64,000 bases of DNA from Brevibacterium sediminis (GCF_013623905.1 NZ_JABKDD010000004.1:124001-188000); one strand, 5' to 3'; shown: positions 53,649 through 62,649, counted from the first letter of the stretch. The notes: generated by a model from the letters alone, not told the origin. Program-made: numbers and translations.

Positions 53649-55049
53649 ATGAGCACCCCAGGCAAAACCGGCCTCCGCGGGCCAATCCACGGGACCAGAG
53701 ACGCAAAGCGGGTGGCCTCCGGGTCAGCCGTCGGCGCGGTCATCGAGTCCTACGACTTCATCGGATACGGCACCGCCGCGGCGCTCTACTTCGGTGCCGT
53801 CTTCTTCCCCAGCGAAGATCCTCTGGTCGGCACTCTGCTCTCATTCGCGACTCTCGGAGTCGGCTTCATCGCTCGCCCGCTCGGCGGCATCATCGGCGGG
53901 CACCTCGGTGACCGCGTCGGTCGAAAGCCAGTGCTGGTCACCTCGCTCATCGTCATGGGCCTCGCCACCTTCATCATCGGCGTGCTGCCGACCTATCAGT
54001 CCGTCGGCATTCTGGCGCCCATCCTTCTGGTCGTCGTCCGAGTCGTACAGGGACTGGCCTTCGGCGCCGAGTGGGGTGGAGCGATCCTCATGACCTACGA
54101 GCATGCGCCGTGGAAACGCAAAGGGCTCTTCACCGGCACCGTGCAGGCCGGTTTCCCGATTGGTCTGCTGCTGGCAAACCTCGTCTTCCTCATCAGCGTT
54201 CACCTGCCCGGCGATCTGGCCTGGCGGGTGCCTTTCCTCGTCTCACTCGTCCTCGTCATCGTCGGACTCGTCATCCGCTCGAAGGTGCCCGAATCTCCAG
54301 TGTTCGAAGAGGTCAAGACCTCGGGACAGACCGTGAAGTCTCCGGTGGTCGAGGTCATCCGCGACGACTGGCGCAACATCGTGCGCGGCATCTTCCTCAG
54401 GGTCGCAGAGACAGCCGGCTACGCGATCTCGGTGACCTACATGATCAGTTACATCAATGACCATGAGTTGGCATCGACAGACCAAACTCTCACCGCGATC
54501 TGCATCGCCAGCGCATTGGGGATCTTCGCGACTACGGGATGGGGAGCTCTGACGGACATCGTCGGACGACGCCCTATCTACATCTGGGTGACGCTCTTCG
54601 CCGCAGCTTTCGGCATCCCGATGTTTCTCGCGGCGAACACAGGATCCTTCGTCCTCATCATCGCGACCATCACCATCGCCTACATTGTCTGTCAGAACGC
54701 TCTTGCCGGCGCTCAGGGAGCCTGGTTCCCCGAACTCTTCCAAGCCAATACACGCTCGTCGGGTGCTTCGCTGGCCTATCAGATCTCCGCGATGGTCTCA
54801 GGCCTGACGCCCTTTGCGACGTCGCTGCTCTACATGTGGCTAGGATGGCTCGGCCCTGCGCTCCTCTTCGTCGTCTATGCTCTTCTCGGTTTCGGAGCCG
54901 CGCTCGTCACCCGGGAGACGTGGACCCGAGCAGACCGCGAATTCGTCAATCGCAAGATCGCAGAGCTCGGTCACAGCACTTCGGCGGAATCGTCGAAACA
55001 CCCCGAACCACATCCCAGCTCTCCGAATCATGACGACGCTCTGAATTGA
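53649..55049 (+). CDS. MFS transporter, metabolite:H+ symporter family
   Basis: 466 residues from ATG 53649 (GAAGGGA upstream), 12 membrane helices. MHS hallmarks: VIESYDFIGYGTAAALYFGA, ARPLGGIIGGHLGDRVGRKP (the loop 2-3 signature), QGLAFGAEWGGAILMTYEHA and WRVPFLVSLVLVIVGLVIRS. Relatives move 2-oxoglutarate, shikimate, proline/betaine and other organic acids. Divergence from the SDR-transketolase operon with a shared dyad suggests it imports the substrate of that pathway, probably a sugar acid or similar. Confidence 0.9.
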   Translation: MSTPGKTGLRGPIHGTRDAKRVASGSAVGAVIESYDFIGYGTAAALYFGAVFFPSEDPLVGTLLSFATLGVGFIARPLGGIIGGHLGDRVGRKPVLVTSLIVMGLATFIIGVLPTYQSVGILAPILLVVVRVVQGLAFGAEWGGAILMTYEHAPWKRKGLFTGTVQAGFPIGLLLANLVFLISVHLPGDLAWRVPFLVSLVLVIVGLVIRSKVPESPVFEEVKTSGQTVKSPVVEVIRDDWRNIVRGIFLRVAETAGYAISVTYMISYINDHELASTDQTLTAICIASALGIFATTGWGALTDIVGRRPIYIWVTLFAAAFGIPMFLAANTGSFVLIIATITIAYIVCQNALAGAQGAWFPELFQANTRSSGASLAYQISAMVSGLTPFATSLLYMWLGWLGPALLFVVYALLGFGAALVTRETWTRADREFVNRKIAELGHSTSAESSKHPEPHPSSPNHDDALN

Positions 55050-55070
55050 GTCAGCCCGCGTGCGTCGTAG

Positions 55071-55081
55071 ACTGTTGACAG
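55071..55081. promoter_or_regulatory. Half-site of the GntR operator
   Basis: ACTGTTGACAG repeats the core of the dyad at 53549-53572 and lies 41 nt before the GntR start, suggesting autoregulation. Confidence 0.55.
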
Positions 55082-55122
55082 ACCACGCCATAGGGCAGAC
55101 CCGGCCGCACAGGAGGAAAAAC

Positions 55123-55779
55123 GTGCCACTCTCCGGACTCTCGGGGCTCGAGCGGACGAATCTGCGGGAGCAGGCTCTCGATTCGCTGCGCCGTGCGATC
55201 ACCTCCGGAGCCATTCCGCCGGGAACCCACCTCGTTGAGACTGAGCTCTCTGCTCAGCTGGGAATCAGCCGCGGCACTCTGCGCGAGGCGATGCGCCAAC
55301 TGCAGCAAGAACGGCTGCTCACCCTCGGTGCCCGGGGGCGGTTGGCCGTCAGACATCTCGAACAACGCGATCTCACGGAGATCTTTGCGGTGCGCGGCGC
55401 GCTTGAGGGGTTGGCTGCCGAGGCGGTCGCGTCGCTTCCCGAAGCAGATCGCGAAAAGGCAGTCCGGCGGCTGCGTTCGGCTGTGGCGGCGATGGACGTT
55501 CCGGACGAAGAGGCGTTCGACGAGCGCATCGAGGCCGACCTCAAGGTTCATCGTCTCCTCTGTGAGCTCTCAGGGAATCGCACCCTTCTGCATCAGTGGG
55601 AGTCGCTCGGCGGCTCAATTCGCATGACCATCGTCTTCGCCGGACTCGAGCGAGCGGTGCGCAACATGGACTCGAGCCGACACGCGATACTCGTCGACGC
55701 GATCGCCAGTGGAGATCCTGCGGCCGCGCGAGCGGCAGTCCTCGAACACATGAGATCTGCCGAGTCGAACCTCAGCTGA
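55123..55779 (+). CDS. GntR-family regulator (FCD) of the transketolase/permease locus
   Basis: 218 residues from GTG 55123, with AGGAGGAAAA just upstream. HTH: LREQALDSLRRAITSGAIPP, LSAQLGISRGTLREAMRQLQ. FCD domain: IFAVRGALEGLAAEAVASLP, IEADLKVHRLLCELSGNRTL, SSRHAILVDAIASGDPAAAR. It follows the permease gene and carries the operator core in its own leader. The ACTGTTGACAG dyad between the SDR and permease genes is its probable main target. Confidence 0.9.
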   Translation: MPLSGLSGLERTNLREQALDSLRRAITSGAIPPGTHLVETELSAQLGISRGTLREAMRQLQQERLLTLGARGRLAVRHLEQRDLTEIFAVRGALEGLAAEAVASLPEADREKAVRRLRSAVAAMDVPDEEAFDERIEADLKVHRLLCELSGNRTLLHQWESLGGSIRMTIVFAGLERAVRNMDSSRHAILVDAIASGDPAAARAAVLEHMRSAESNLS

Positions 55780-55858
55780 ACCCTCGGCCCGACTGCGCGG
55801 CAGCTGGGTCGAACCAGAGTCAGCGGTCGTGAGCACCACACCGCTTGACCGCGTTCAC

Positions 55859-55957
55859 GCTTCGTTCAAGCGTTCGCGCACGTGCGCGACCCCGATCAAG
55901 CGATCCCGCACTTGTCGATAGGTGCGCAATTCGAAAAGTGCGAGCCGCCTTGAACGA
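55859..55957. repeat. Palindromic intergenic repeat, copy C
   Basis: It begins TTCGTTCAAGCG, has GATCAAGCG ~20 nt later as in copy B, and continues into the 51-nt block shared with copy A (CGCACTTGTCGATAGGTGCG ... GCCGCCTTGAACGA). It lies between the convergent GntR and acyl-CoA-dehydrogenase-like genes. A composite of the A and B types. Confidence 0.75.
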
Positions 55958-55974
55958 GCGGCGGGCCGAACTCC

Positions 55975-57180
55975 CTACCCGTCGAGCAGTGCAGCCGCGT
56001 ACATCGGGCGGGCGGCGTCGGCGCTCGGCGGGTGGAAGAGCCCGGCCGTGGCATCGCGGAAGAGGCGGGAGAGTTCGTGCTTGTTGCCGAACCCGTTGCC
56101 GCTCGTGCACATCAGCGCGGTCTCAGCGTTGCGGCGGGCCGCCTCGGCGGACTTGATCCTCGCTCCCACCAGGCGCAACGGCCAACCGGCACCGTGGTCG
56201 ATGAGGTCGTCGAAGTCCCTAGCGTAGGCGTCGATCATCGCCGTCACCGGTATGAAGTCGAGATGCGCATCGGCCAGGCGCGTCCGGGCCTCGGGCACCT
56301 CGGCGAAGGTGACGCCGGCCTTCGCGGACTTCCGCTTGTGCAGCCCGGCGGCGCCCAGCTCGAGCGCACGGGCCGCTACTCCGGCATAGACGGCGGCGAT
56401 GAGCAGCTGGAAGTTGCTCGTGATCGCGAAGGTGAGCAGGTCAGGGTGCTTGCCAGCGGGGATGACGCGTGAGACCCGTTCGGGTTTCATCGGCACATGG
56501 TCGAGGATCGTCGCCCGCGACTGCGAGGCCCGCATTCCCAGCACATCCCATTCGTCGGAGACCGTGATCCCGGGTGCATCGCGTTCGATGAATCCGTAGA
56601 CGAGCTGCCCCTCGGCCGGCTCGTCCGCATCGGGGCCGGCGATGCCGTCGTCGGCGGCGGCCACGGCACCGTGGACGATGAGCCTGGTCCACACGGGAGA
56701 CAGCGAGGTGAAGATCTTCACCCCGGTCAGTTCGTATCCGCCGTCGGCCGTCGACACCGCCTCGGTGTTCGAACCCTGCAGGACCCAGTCGTTCGACGGT
56801 TCCGAGATGCCGAAGGCGAAGATCTCACCGGCCATGACCTCGTCGAACACCCAGTTCAGCGAGTCGTCACCGCGGTCGGCCAGCGCCTTGACCACCCCGG
56901 TGGTCATGAGGTGCATGTTGATCGCCAGAGCCGTTCCGGGCGCCGCCGCTGCCAGCCGCTGCTGAAGTCGAGTGACCTCGAACAGGCTCAGCCCCGGCCC
57001 GCCATGCGACTGCGGGACGAACAGCTGAAGATAGCCGAGTTCCCCCAGTTCAGCGAGGTCTTCGTCGAAGAATCGGTTCTCCCGGTCATAGACGTCGGCT
57101 CGTTCGCGGAATCGTTCGAGCACATCATCAGGCAGGTACTGCGCGGCGAGCTCGCTCACGCGTGTCTCACGGTCGGTCAT
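55975..57180 (-). CDS. Acyl-CoA dehydrogenase-family flavoprotein (atypical active site)
   Basis: 401 residues. The overall family fold is clear: LGELGYLQLFVPQSHGGPGL, FAFGISEPSNDWVLQGSNTE (flavin region), YELTGVKIFTSLSPVWTRLI, and the C-terminal TSGNGFGNKHELSRLFRDAT. The usual I(Y/F)EGT end with its catalytic Glu is absent; the sequence there is AGLFHPPSADAARPM. The protein may therefore be a DszC/HsaA-like flavin monooxygenase or use another base. It is the last gene of a ligase-ketosynthase-flavoprotein operon, overlapping the ketosynthase by 4 nt. Confidence 0.85.
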   Translation of the reverse strand: MTDRETRVSELAAQYLPDDVLERFRERADVYDRENRFFDEDLAELGELGYLQLFVPQSHGGPGLSLFEVTRLQQRLAAAAPGTALAINMHLMTTGVVKALADRGDDSLNWVFDEVMAGEIFAFGISEPSNDWVLQGSNTEAVSTADGGYELTGVKIFTSLSPVWTRLIVHGAVAAADDGIAGPDADEPAEGQLVYGFIERDAPGITVSDEWDVLGMRASQSRATILDHVPMKPERVSRVIPAGKHPDLLTFAITSNFQLLIAAVYAGVAARALELGAAGLHKRKSAKAGVTFAEVPEARTRLADAHLDFIPVTAMIDAYARDFDDLIDHGAGWPLRLVGARIKSAEAARRNAETALMCTSGNGFGNKHELSRLFRDATAGLFHPPSADAARPMYAAALLDG

Positions 57181-58544
57181 CGTCTCTCCTTCGTCGAGGG
57201 ATCGTCTGCGTCTGTCGAGGGTGTCGCGGGCCGCGCGGTGCGGCGCAGGATGATCGCGCCGTTGTGCCCGCCGAAGCCGAACGACGTTGACAGCACAGTG
57301 TCGACGGCCGCCCCGGCGGGGTTCGGTCCACCGCCCATCTCACGGGCGTGACCTGCGACGATATCCCGGTCGGGGAACTCGTTGTCGTCGAGGTTGAGCG
57401 TCGGCGGCAGCGTCTGGTCACGCATCGTCAGGGTCGCGATGATCGCCTCGACGACCCCCGATGCGCCGAGGAGGTGCCCCGTCGTCGATTTCGTGGCCGA
57501 GATCGGGATCGTCCGTCCGACCTCCCCCAGGGCGGCGTCGAAGGCTGCGAGTTCGGCGCGGTCTCCGGCCGGTGTGCCCGTGGCGTGAGCGTTGACGTGG
57601 TCGATATCGCCGGGTTCCAGCCCTGCGTCTCTCACAGCCTGAACCACCGCCGAGGCGGCTCCCCGTCCCTGCGGATGCGGATTCGTCGGGTGGTGGGCAT
57701 CGCTGGCGGCGCCGAATCCGGCGAGCTCGGCCAGCGGCGTCGCCCCACGTGAGGTCGCCGAGTCGGCGGATTCGAGAAGGATCGCGGCCGCACCTTGGCT
57801 CATGACGAAGCCGTTGCGGGCCCGGTCGAAGGGACGGCTGGCGGCGGTCGGATCGTCCTCGTATCCGGCGGCGAGCGCGCGCATGTTCGCGTTCGAGGCG
57901 AGATTGACCGGACCGAGGCAGTCCTCCATGCCGACGACGAGCACCGCGTCGGCGTAGCCGTGGCGGATCCGACGCATCGCCTCGCCGAGTCCGATCGCCC
58001 CGGAGGCGCACGTCGCCGAGACTCCCTGACCGGGACCGCGCAGGTCGAAGCGCTGGCTGATCAGCGCCGCCGCGGAGTCCGGCGCACCGTGGATGGACAG
58101 GGTCAGCGGCACCGACCTGGAGCCGTCGGCGTCGAGGCGACGCGTCGCGTCCTGCATGGCGTCGACGGGTCCGGAGCCGGTGGCCGCGATGACGGCCGTG
58201 CGGTCACGGTCCCAAGGCAGATCGTCGGCCGCGGACTCGATTCCGCCTGCGCGCATCGCCTGGTCGGCCGCGGCGATGGCCCAATGCTGGACGGGGCTGA
58301 GCCGGCGGGCGAGCGCCCGGGGCAGAACCGCCTCGGCGTCGAAGTCCTTGACCTGCCCACCGATCCACACGGCGAGGTCGTCGAACTGCTCACCTGCGAG
58401 GACGTCGATGGCGCTGGTGCCGCTGCGCACAGACTGCCAGAGGGTTTCGGGATCCTGGCCGCTCGGGGTGATGGCGCCGAGTCCCGTGATGACGACCTCG
58501 CGCACGCCATCTGTCCGGTGCCGATTGCTCCGGGATGCGTTCAC
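57177..58544 (-). CDS. Beta-ketoacyl-ACP synthase II (FabF-like)
   Basis: 455 residues. Thiolase-fold ketosynthase with the full catalytic triad: Cys in VSATCASGAIGLGEAM, His in VNAHATGTPAGD and His in ATKSTTGHLLGASGVVEA. The N-terminus VVITGLGAITPSGQDPETLW and the C-terminal STSFGFGGHNGAIIL are typical. It condenses malonyl-ACP with an acyl thioester. The local pairing with a ligase rather than other fatty-acid genes suggests a specialised product. No acyl carrier protein, ketoreductase or acyltransferase gene is present nearby. Confidence 0.92.
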   Translation of the reverse strand: MNASRSNRHRTDGVREVVITGLGAITPSGQDPETLWQSVRSGTSAIDVLAGEQFDDLAVWIGGQVKDFDAEAVLPRALARRLSPVQHWAIAAADQAMRAGGIESAADDLPWDRDRTAVIAATGSGPVDAMQDATRRLDADGSRSVPLTLSIHGAPDSAAALISQRFDLRGPGQGVSATCASGAIGLGEAMRRIRHGYADAVLVVGMEDCLGPVNLASNANMRALAAGYEDDPTAASRPFDRARNGFVMSQGAAAILLESADSATSRGATPLAELAGFGAASDAHHPTNPHPQGRGAASAVVQAVRDAGLEPGDIDHVNAHATGTPAGDRAELAAFDAALGEVGRTIPISATKSTTGHLLGASGVVEAIIATLTMRDQTLPPTLNLDDNEFPDRDIVAGHAREMGGGPNPAGAAVDTVLSTSFGFGGHNGAIILRRTARPATPSTDADDPSTKERR

Positions 58545-60181
58545 AGCCGCTGTGCCTTTCCGCTCATGACCAAGTCAACGGTTTCGAGGCGTCGAATCTT
58601 CCCACCGACGGTCCGCGGCAGCCGGTCGAGTAAGTAGAACCGTCGCGGCACGAACTGCGGGGCCAGCTTCGCCCGGGCCTGGGCCAGCAGTGCTGCTTTG
58701 TCGGGCGCAGTCGATTCGCCATCCCCGGCATGGCTCCCCGAACCCAGGGCGCCTGGTTCGATGACGAGGGCGACAATGCTGCCGAGACCATCGTCGGGCA
58801 GAGCGATCGCGCAGACCTCGCCGAGGCAGCCCGGCCCCGACCGCGGATCCGCGCGGTCGAATCCCTCGAACGCCCGCTCCACCTCGGGCAGGGACACCTT
58901 GTGCCCTCCGGTGATCGCGATGTCACCGGCCCGTCCGGCGAGTTGGAGGAGTCCGTTTTCGATCCGTCCCTGGTCACCGACCGTGGCCCAGCCGTCGGGG
59001 CGTCGCAGCCGAGCGTCGGTGGTGCCGGTGACATAGCCGTCGGAGCAGGCGGCGGCTCTGATCCAGACCGTGCCGATCTCTCCGTCGGGCAGCCGGGCAC
59101 CGGATTCGTCGCGGACCTCGACACCGATGGTGTCGTAGATCGAGATCCAGGTGCCGTCGCCATCACGACTGTCGCCGATGAATCCGATCTCGGCGGCACC
59201 GTAGTAGCTGATCAACCGCGTGTCGGGGAGGACGTCGGCGAGTGCCGAACGGATGGAGGCGGGCAGGTTCGCTCCTCCGGTGACGACGAGGTCGAGGCCG
59301 TGGAAGTTCTCCGGCGTTCGACGGGCCGCCTCGGCCAGAGCCTTGACCACGGCGGGCACAGCGACGACGCGGGTGATGGCTTCGTCGGTGATGCGCGACC
59401 CCATGGTGAACGGGTCGAAGTCATCGGCGACGTGGACACTGCCGCCGGTGGCGAGGCTTTCGATGACGGCGTAGAGGGTGAGGCTGTAGGACACGGGGCC
59501 GGGAGCGAGGGTGGCCACTCCGGCGAAGGGTTCGAGATGGGCCGAGGACACGGCCACGTTGTCGCGGTACTGCTGGCGGGTCTTGATGAAGGCCTTCGGG
59601 TTGCTCGTCGTGCCCGAGGAGAAGAGCATGAGGAACGGTTCGGAGGCTTCGCGGACGGCCGGCGGTGCGGTGTCGGCGGGATCGATGGCAACTTCGCGGG
59701 CACGGAATTCGGTCGCGGTGATGACGGTTCCGGTCCATCCGGCGGCGGCGAGCGCCTCGGCGAGGCGGGTCGAGTCGCTGATGACGAGGCCGATGCCGGT
59801 GGTCGTGATGACTCCGACCTGGTGGTCGAGCGGCCAGCGGGGATCGATCGTGGCCGAGACCGCGCGGAAGCCGGCGAGGCCGGCGATGATGCGGGAGGTC
59901 TCGAACGCCGAGGTGAGGCTCACTGCCGTGATCGGGATGCCGTGGGTTTCGGGAGCAGGATTCGGCGGGTCGGTCTGGGCACTGTGGAGGACGTCGACGG
60001 CGGCGAACATCGCGGCCGAATCCCGGACGAGCTGCGCATAGGTGAGGGAACGTGGGGCCCGTGTGCCCGCGGCGGGGTCGGTGCTCTCATCTGGGGCAGG
60101 GCTGCCAGAGTGGCCGCCGACGATGGCCAACTGGTCCGGATCGGTGGCCGCGACCTCGAGGATCCTCGACGTGATGGGCAA
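58541..60181 (-). CDS. AMP-dependent acyl-CoA/acyl-ACP ligase
   Basis: 546 residues from a TTG at 60181, because GAGGAGGA lies 5-6 nt upstream; the in-frame extension to 60226 lacks a ribosome site. ANL-superfamily motifs: LMLFSSGTTSNPKAFIKTRQ (P-loop), LISYYGAAEIGFIGDS (adenine site), DGWATVGDQGRIENGLLQLA and the C-terminal catalytic Lys in RTVGGKIRRLETVDL. It activates a carboxylic acid, substrate unknown. The stop overlaps the ketosynthase start by 4 nt. It probably primes the ketosynthase with an acid delivered from outside the fatty-acid pathway. Confidence 0.88.
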   Translation of the reverse strand: MPITSRILEVAATDPDQLAIVGGHSGSPAPDESTDPAAGTRAPRSLTYAQLVRDSAAMFAAVDVLHSAQTDPPNPAPETHGIPITAVSLTSAFETSRIIAGLAGFRAVSATIDPRWPLDHQVGVITTTGIGLVISDSTRLAEALAAAGWTGTVITATEFRAREVAIDPADTAPPAVREASEPFLMLFSSGTTSNPKAFIKTRQQYRDNVAVSSAHLEPFAGVATLAPGPVSYSLTLYAVIESLATGGSVHVADDFDPFTMGSRITDEAITRVVAVPAVVKALAEAARRTPENFHGLDLVVTGGANLPASIRSALADVLPDTRLISYYGAAEIGFIGDSRDGDGTWISIYDTIGVEVRDESGARLPDGEIGTVWIRAAACSDGYVTGTTDARLRRPDGWATVGDQGRIENGLLQLAGRAGDIAITGGHKVSLPEVERAFEGFDRADPRSGPGCLGEVCAIALPDDGLGSIVALVIEPGALGSGSHAGDGESTAPDKAALLAQARAKLAPQFVPRRFYLLDRLPRTVGGKIRRLETVDLVMSGKAQRL

Positions 60182-60304
60182 TTCCGTCCTCCTCGAACTC
60201 GTTCCTCGCAGGCCCGTTCCGGGCACCGACCCTCAGTATAGGAGCCCTGCGATACCGCCGACTGCTCACGGCTCACGCTCACCCCGGTCCGGGACAATGA
60301 GAGC

Positions 60305-61027
60305 ATGAGCGGAGCAGGGAGCCGGGACGCACGGGCAGACGAACCACGCTGGAGTCGCGGCGACCAGATCCTGTGGACCTACACCAATCCAGCGCACCCA
60401 GGGCTGTACGACCAACGCCCCGTCACGGTCATCGCCGACGACGAGAACCACCTGGCCGTCTGGCTGGAGTCAGGAACGAGGATGCTCCACCATGTGCTCG
60501 CCGACGGCTCTGGAATCCGCACCGCAGACGGACCCGCCCGCTTCGGCGCCCCACGAGCCCAGGGCCTCAAACGGTGGCAGGGACCGGGCATCGTCGCCGT
60601 CTTCCAGCCGGGAGCCGACTATTCGGTGTGGTTCTTCGAGAACCGCGAGGGCCGGACCACCGAGGCAGCCCCCTCCGAGGCGGCTGCCGCCCCGGCCCGT
60701 CACGATTCCTTCTACGTCAACCTCGAGGAGCCCTTCACCCGCTTCGACCGTGGAATCCTCACCTCCGACCACGTCCTCGACATCGTCGTCGACTCAGATG
60801 GCACCTACCGGCTCAAGGACGAGGACGAACTCGAATTCGCGCGCGAAGCCGGAATGTTCTCCGACGAGAAGATCGCACGCATCCGCGCCGCTGCGAACTC
60901 AGCCATCGACGACATCCGCGCTTGGGCCTTCCCTTTCGACTCCGACTATCCGGACTTCCAACCGGACCCCGACTGGCCGATGCCTGACCTCCCCGCCGAG
61001 GCGACCTGGGACTTCGACGCGAGCTGA
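60305..61027 (+). CDS. DUF402-domain protein
   Basis: 240 residues. The DUF402 core reads FYVNLEEPFTRFDRGILTSD then HVLDIVVDSDGTYRLKDEDE, with acidic residues that bind Mg2+ in characterised members (nucleoside-diphosphate phosphatases and the FomD-type hydrolase). An N-terminal ~100-residue beta-rich part (GDQILWTYTNPAHPGLYDQR) and a Pro/Asp-rich C-terminus flank it. It is divergent from the ligase-ketosynthase operon by 123 nt and converges on the permease. Role unknown. Confidence 0.8.
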   Translation: MSGAGSRDARADEPRWSRGDQILWTYTNPAHPGLYDQRPVTVIADDENHLAVWLESGTRMLHHVLADGSGIRTADGPARFGAPRAQGLKRWQGPGIVAVFQPGADYSVWFFENREGRTTEAAPSEAAAAPARHDSFYVNLEEPFTRFDRGILTSDHVLDIVVDSDGTYRLKDEDELEFAREAGMFSDEKIARIRAAANSAIDDIRAWAFPFDSDYPDFQPDPDWPMPDLPAEATWDFDAS

Positions 61028-61067
61028 GCCCCCCGGTGACCGTCACGGCCCAGCCGACCGACCAACC

Positions 61068-62555
61068 TCACATCTCGAACTCGACGGCCTCCCCCGCCTC
61101 GGCGATGGCCCGGATCCGCTTCCGGCAGACGAACCAGCCGATGACCATGCACACCGAGGCGATGATCGTCACGACCAGGGTCGGCGGGGAATCGGCGAAG
61201 ACCATGACGAGGATGACAGCGAGGAAGAGCAGCGTCGCATAGCCGGTATAGGGGGCACCGATCATCCGGAAGGAGGGGCGTTCGAGCAGTCCGCGGTCGG
61301 CCCACCGCTTGAGCCGCATCTGGCACAGCACGATCATGCCCCAGGTGAGGATGATCCCCACCGAGGAGACACTGAGGACGATCTCGAACGCATCGCTCGG
61401 CAGCAGGTAGTTGAGCGGCACGCCGAGGAGGGCGACCACTGCCGTGATGACGATCCCGCCGTAGGGCACGCCGCTGCGGTTCATCCGCTGCGCGAACTGC
61501 GGGGCCGACCCGGCCACCGACATCGACCTGAGGATGCGCCCGGTCGTGTAGAGCCCCGCGTTGAGTGAGGACAGGGCCGCAGTGAGCACAACGAGGTTCA
61601 TCACGGTGTCCGCGCCCTTGACGCCGATGAAGGAGAAGAAGGTGACGAACGGGCTCTCTCCGTCGACATAGTCGGTGAAGGGCAGGAGGAGGGCAAGCAG
61701 GGTGAGCGATCCGACGTAGAAGACCGCGATGCGCAGGATGACGGAGTTGATGGCCTTGGGCATCACCTTCTCCGGGTGCTCCGTCTCGCCGGCGGCCGTG
61801 CCGACGAACTCGATGGAGGCATAGGCGAAGACGACGCCCTGCATGAGGATGATCGCCGGCAGCGCGCCGTTGGGGAAGAGTCCGCCGTTGTCGAGGATCA
61901 TCGACAGTCCGGGATCGTGACCGGCCACGGGGGTGCCGAAGATGAGGAAACCGACCCCGACGACGAGGAAGATGATGAGGGCGGCGACCTTGATGAGCGC
62001 GAACCAGAACTCGAGCTCTCCGAAGACTTTGACGGAGATGACGTTGAGTCCGAGGACGAGGACGAGCGCGATGAGCGCCCACGCCCATTGCGGCACGGTC
62101 GCGATCCAGGCGACGTAGCGGCCGAAGAAGCCCATGTAGAGCGCGGCCGCGGTGATGTCGACGATCGCGGTCGTCGCCCACACCAGCCAGTAGAACCACC
62201 CGGAGATGAACGCGGCCTTCTCGCCGAAGAACTCACGGGCATAGGAGACGAACGACCCGGTGGTCGGGCGGTGCAGGACGAGTTCGCCGAGCGCGCGGAG
62301 GATGAGGAACGCGAAGAACCCACAGACCGCGTAGGAGAGCACGATGGACGGCCCCGCCTCGTGGAGCCGACCGCCCGCACCGAGGAAGAGCCCGGTGCCG
62401 ATCGCCCCGCCGATGGCGATCATCTGCACCTGGCGCGGGGCCAGGTTCTTCTGATACCCGGAGTCCTCGGCGGTGAGGTTCGGTCGGGTCGGGCCCGAGC
62501 CCGGTTCTGCGGGTGCGACGGCGGCGCTGCGGTCGGAGCCGAGATTGTCAGTCAT
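61068..62555 (-). CDS. Amino acid permease (APC superfamily, AAT family)
   Basis: 495 residues with 12 membrane helices. The first helix has the family motif QMIAIGGAIGTGLFLGAGGR; others include YAVCGFFAFLILRALGELVL and AYASIEFVGTAAGETEHPEK, the consensus amphipathic region. Relatives import aromatic, branched, GABA-type or acidic amino acids with H+. The aspartase gene lies 94 nt upstream on the same strand, so aspartate or asparagine uptake is likely. Confidence 0.92.
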   Translation of the reverse strand: MTDNLGSDRSAAVAPAEPGSGPTRPNLTAEDSGYQKNLAPRQVQMIAIGGAIGTGLFLGAGGRLHEAGPSIVLSYAVCGFFAFLILRALGELVLHRPTTGSFVSYAREFFGEKAAFISGWFYWLVWATTAIVDITAAALYMGFFGRYVAWIATVPQWAWALIALVLVLGLNVISVKVFGELEFWFALIKVAALIIFLVVGVGFLIFGTPVAGHDPGLSMILDNGGLFPNGALPAIILMQGVVFAYASIEFVGTAAGETEHPEKVMPKAINSVILRIAVFYVGSLTLLALLLPFTDYVDGESPFVTFFSFIGVKGADTVMNLVVLTAALSSLNAGLYTTGRILRSMSVAGSAPQFAQRMNRSGVPYGGIVITAVVALLGVPLNYLLPSDAFEIVLSVSSVGIILTWGMIVLCQMRLKRWADRGLLERPSFRMIGAPYTGYATLLFLAVILVMVFADSPPTLVVTIIASVCMVIGWFVCRKRIRAIAEAGEAVEFEM

Positions 62556-62649
62556 GAGTGTCCTCGTTCGTTGAGTACAGATGGTCTTGTCAGAAACAGG
62601 CGGTCAGGTGGTCAGGTGGTCGATTGCAGGCGGCCCGGAGTCGGTTCGC

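Noticed and set aside
58730..60241. 503-codon open frame on the plus strand opposite the acyl-CoA ligase
   Set aside because: Antisense shadow of a gene with complete ANL motifs; low-complexity Gly/Asp/Val product.
62578..62625. Direct repeats GTCAGGTG before the permease gene
   Set aside because: Very short and low in information; no second promoter shares them.
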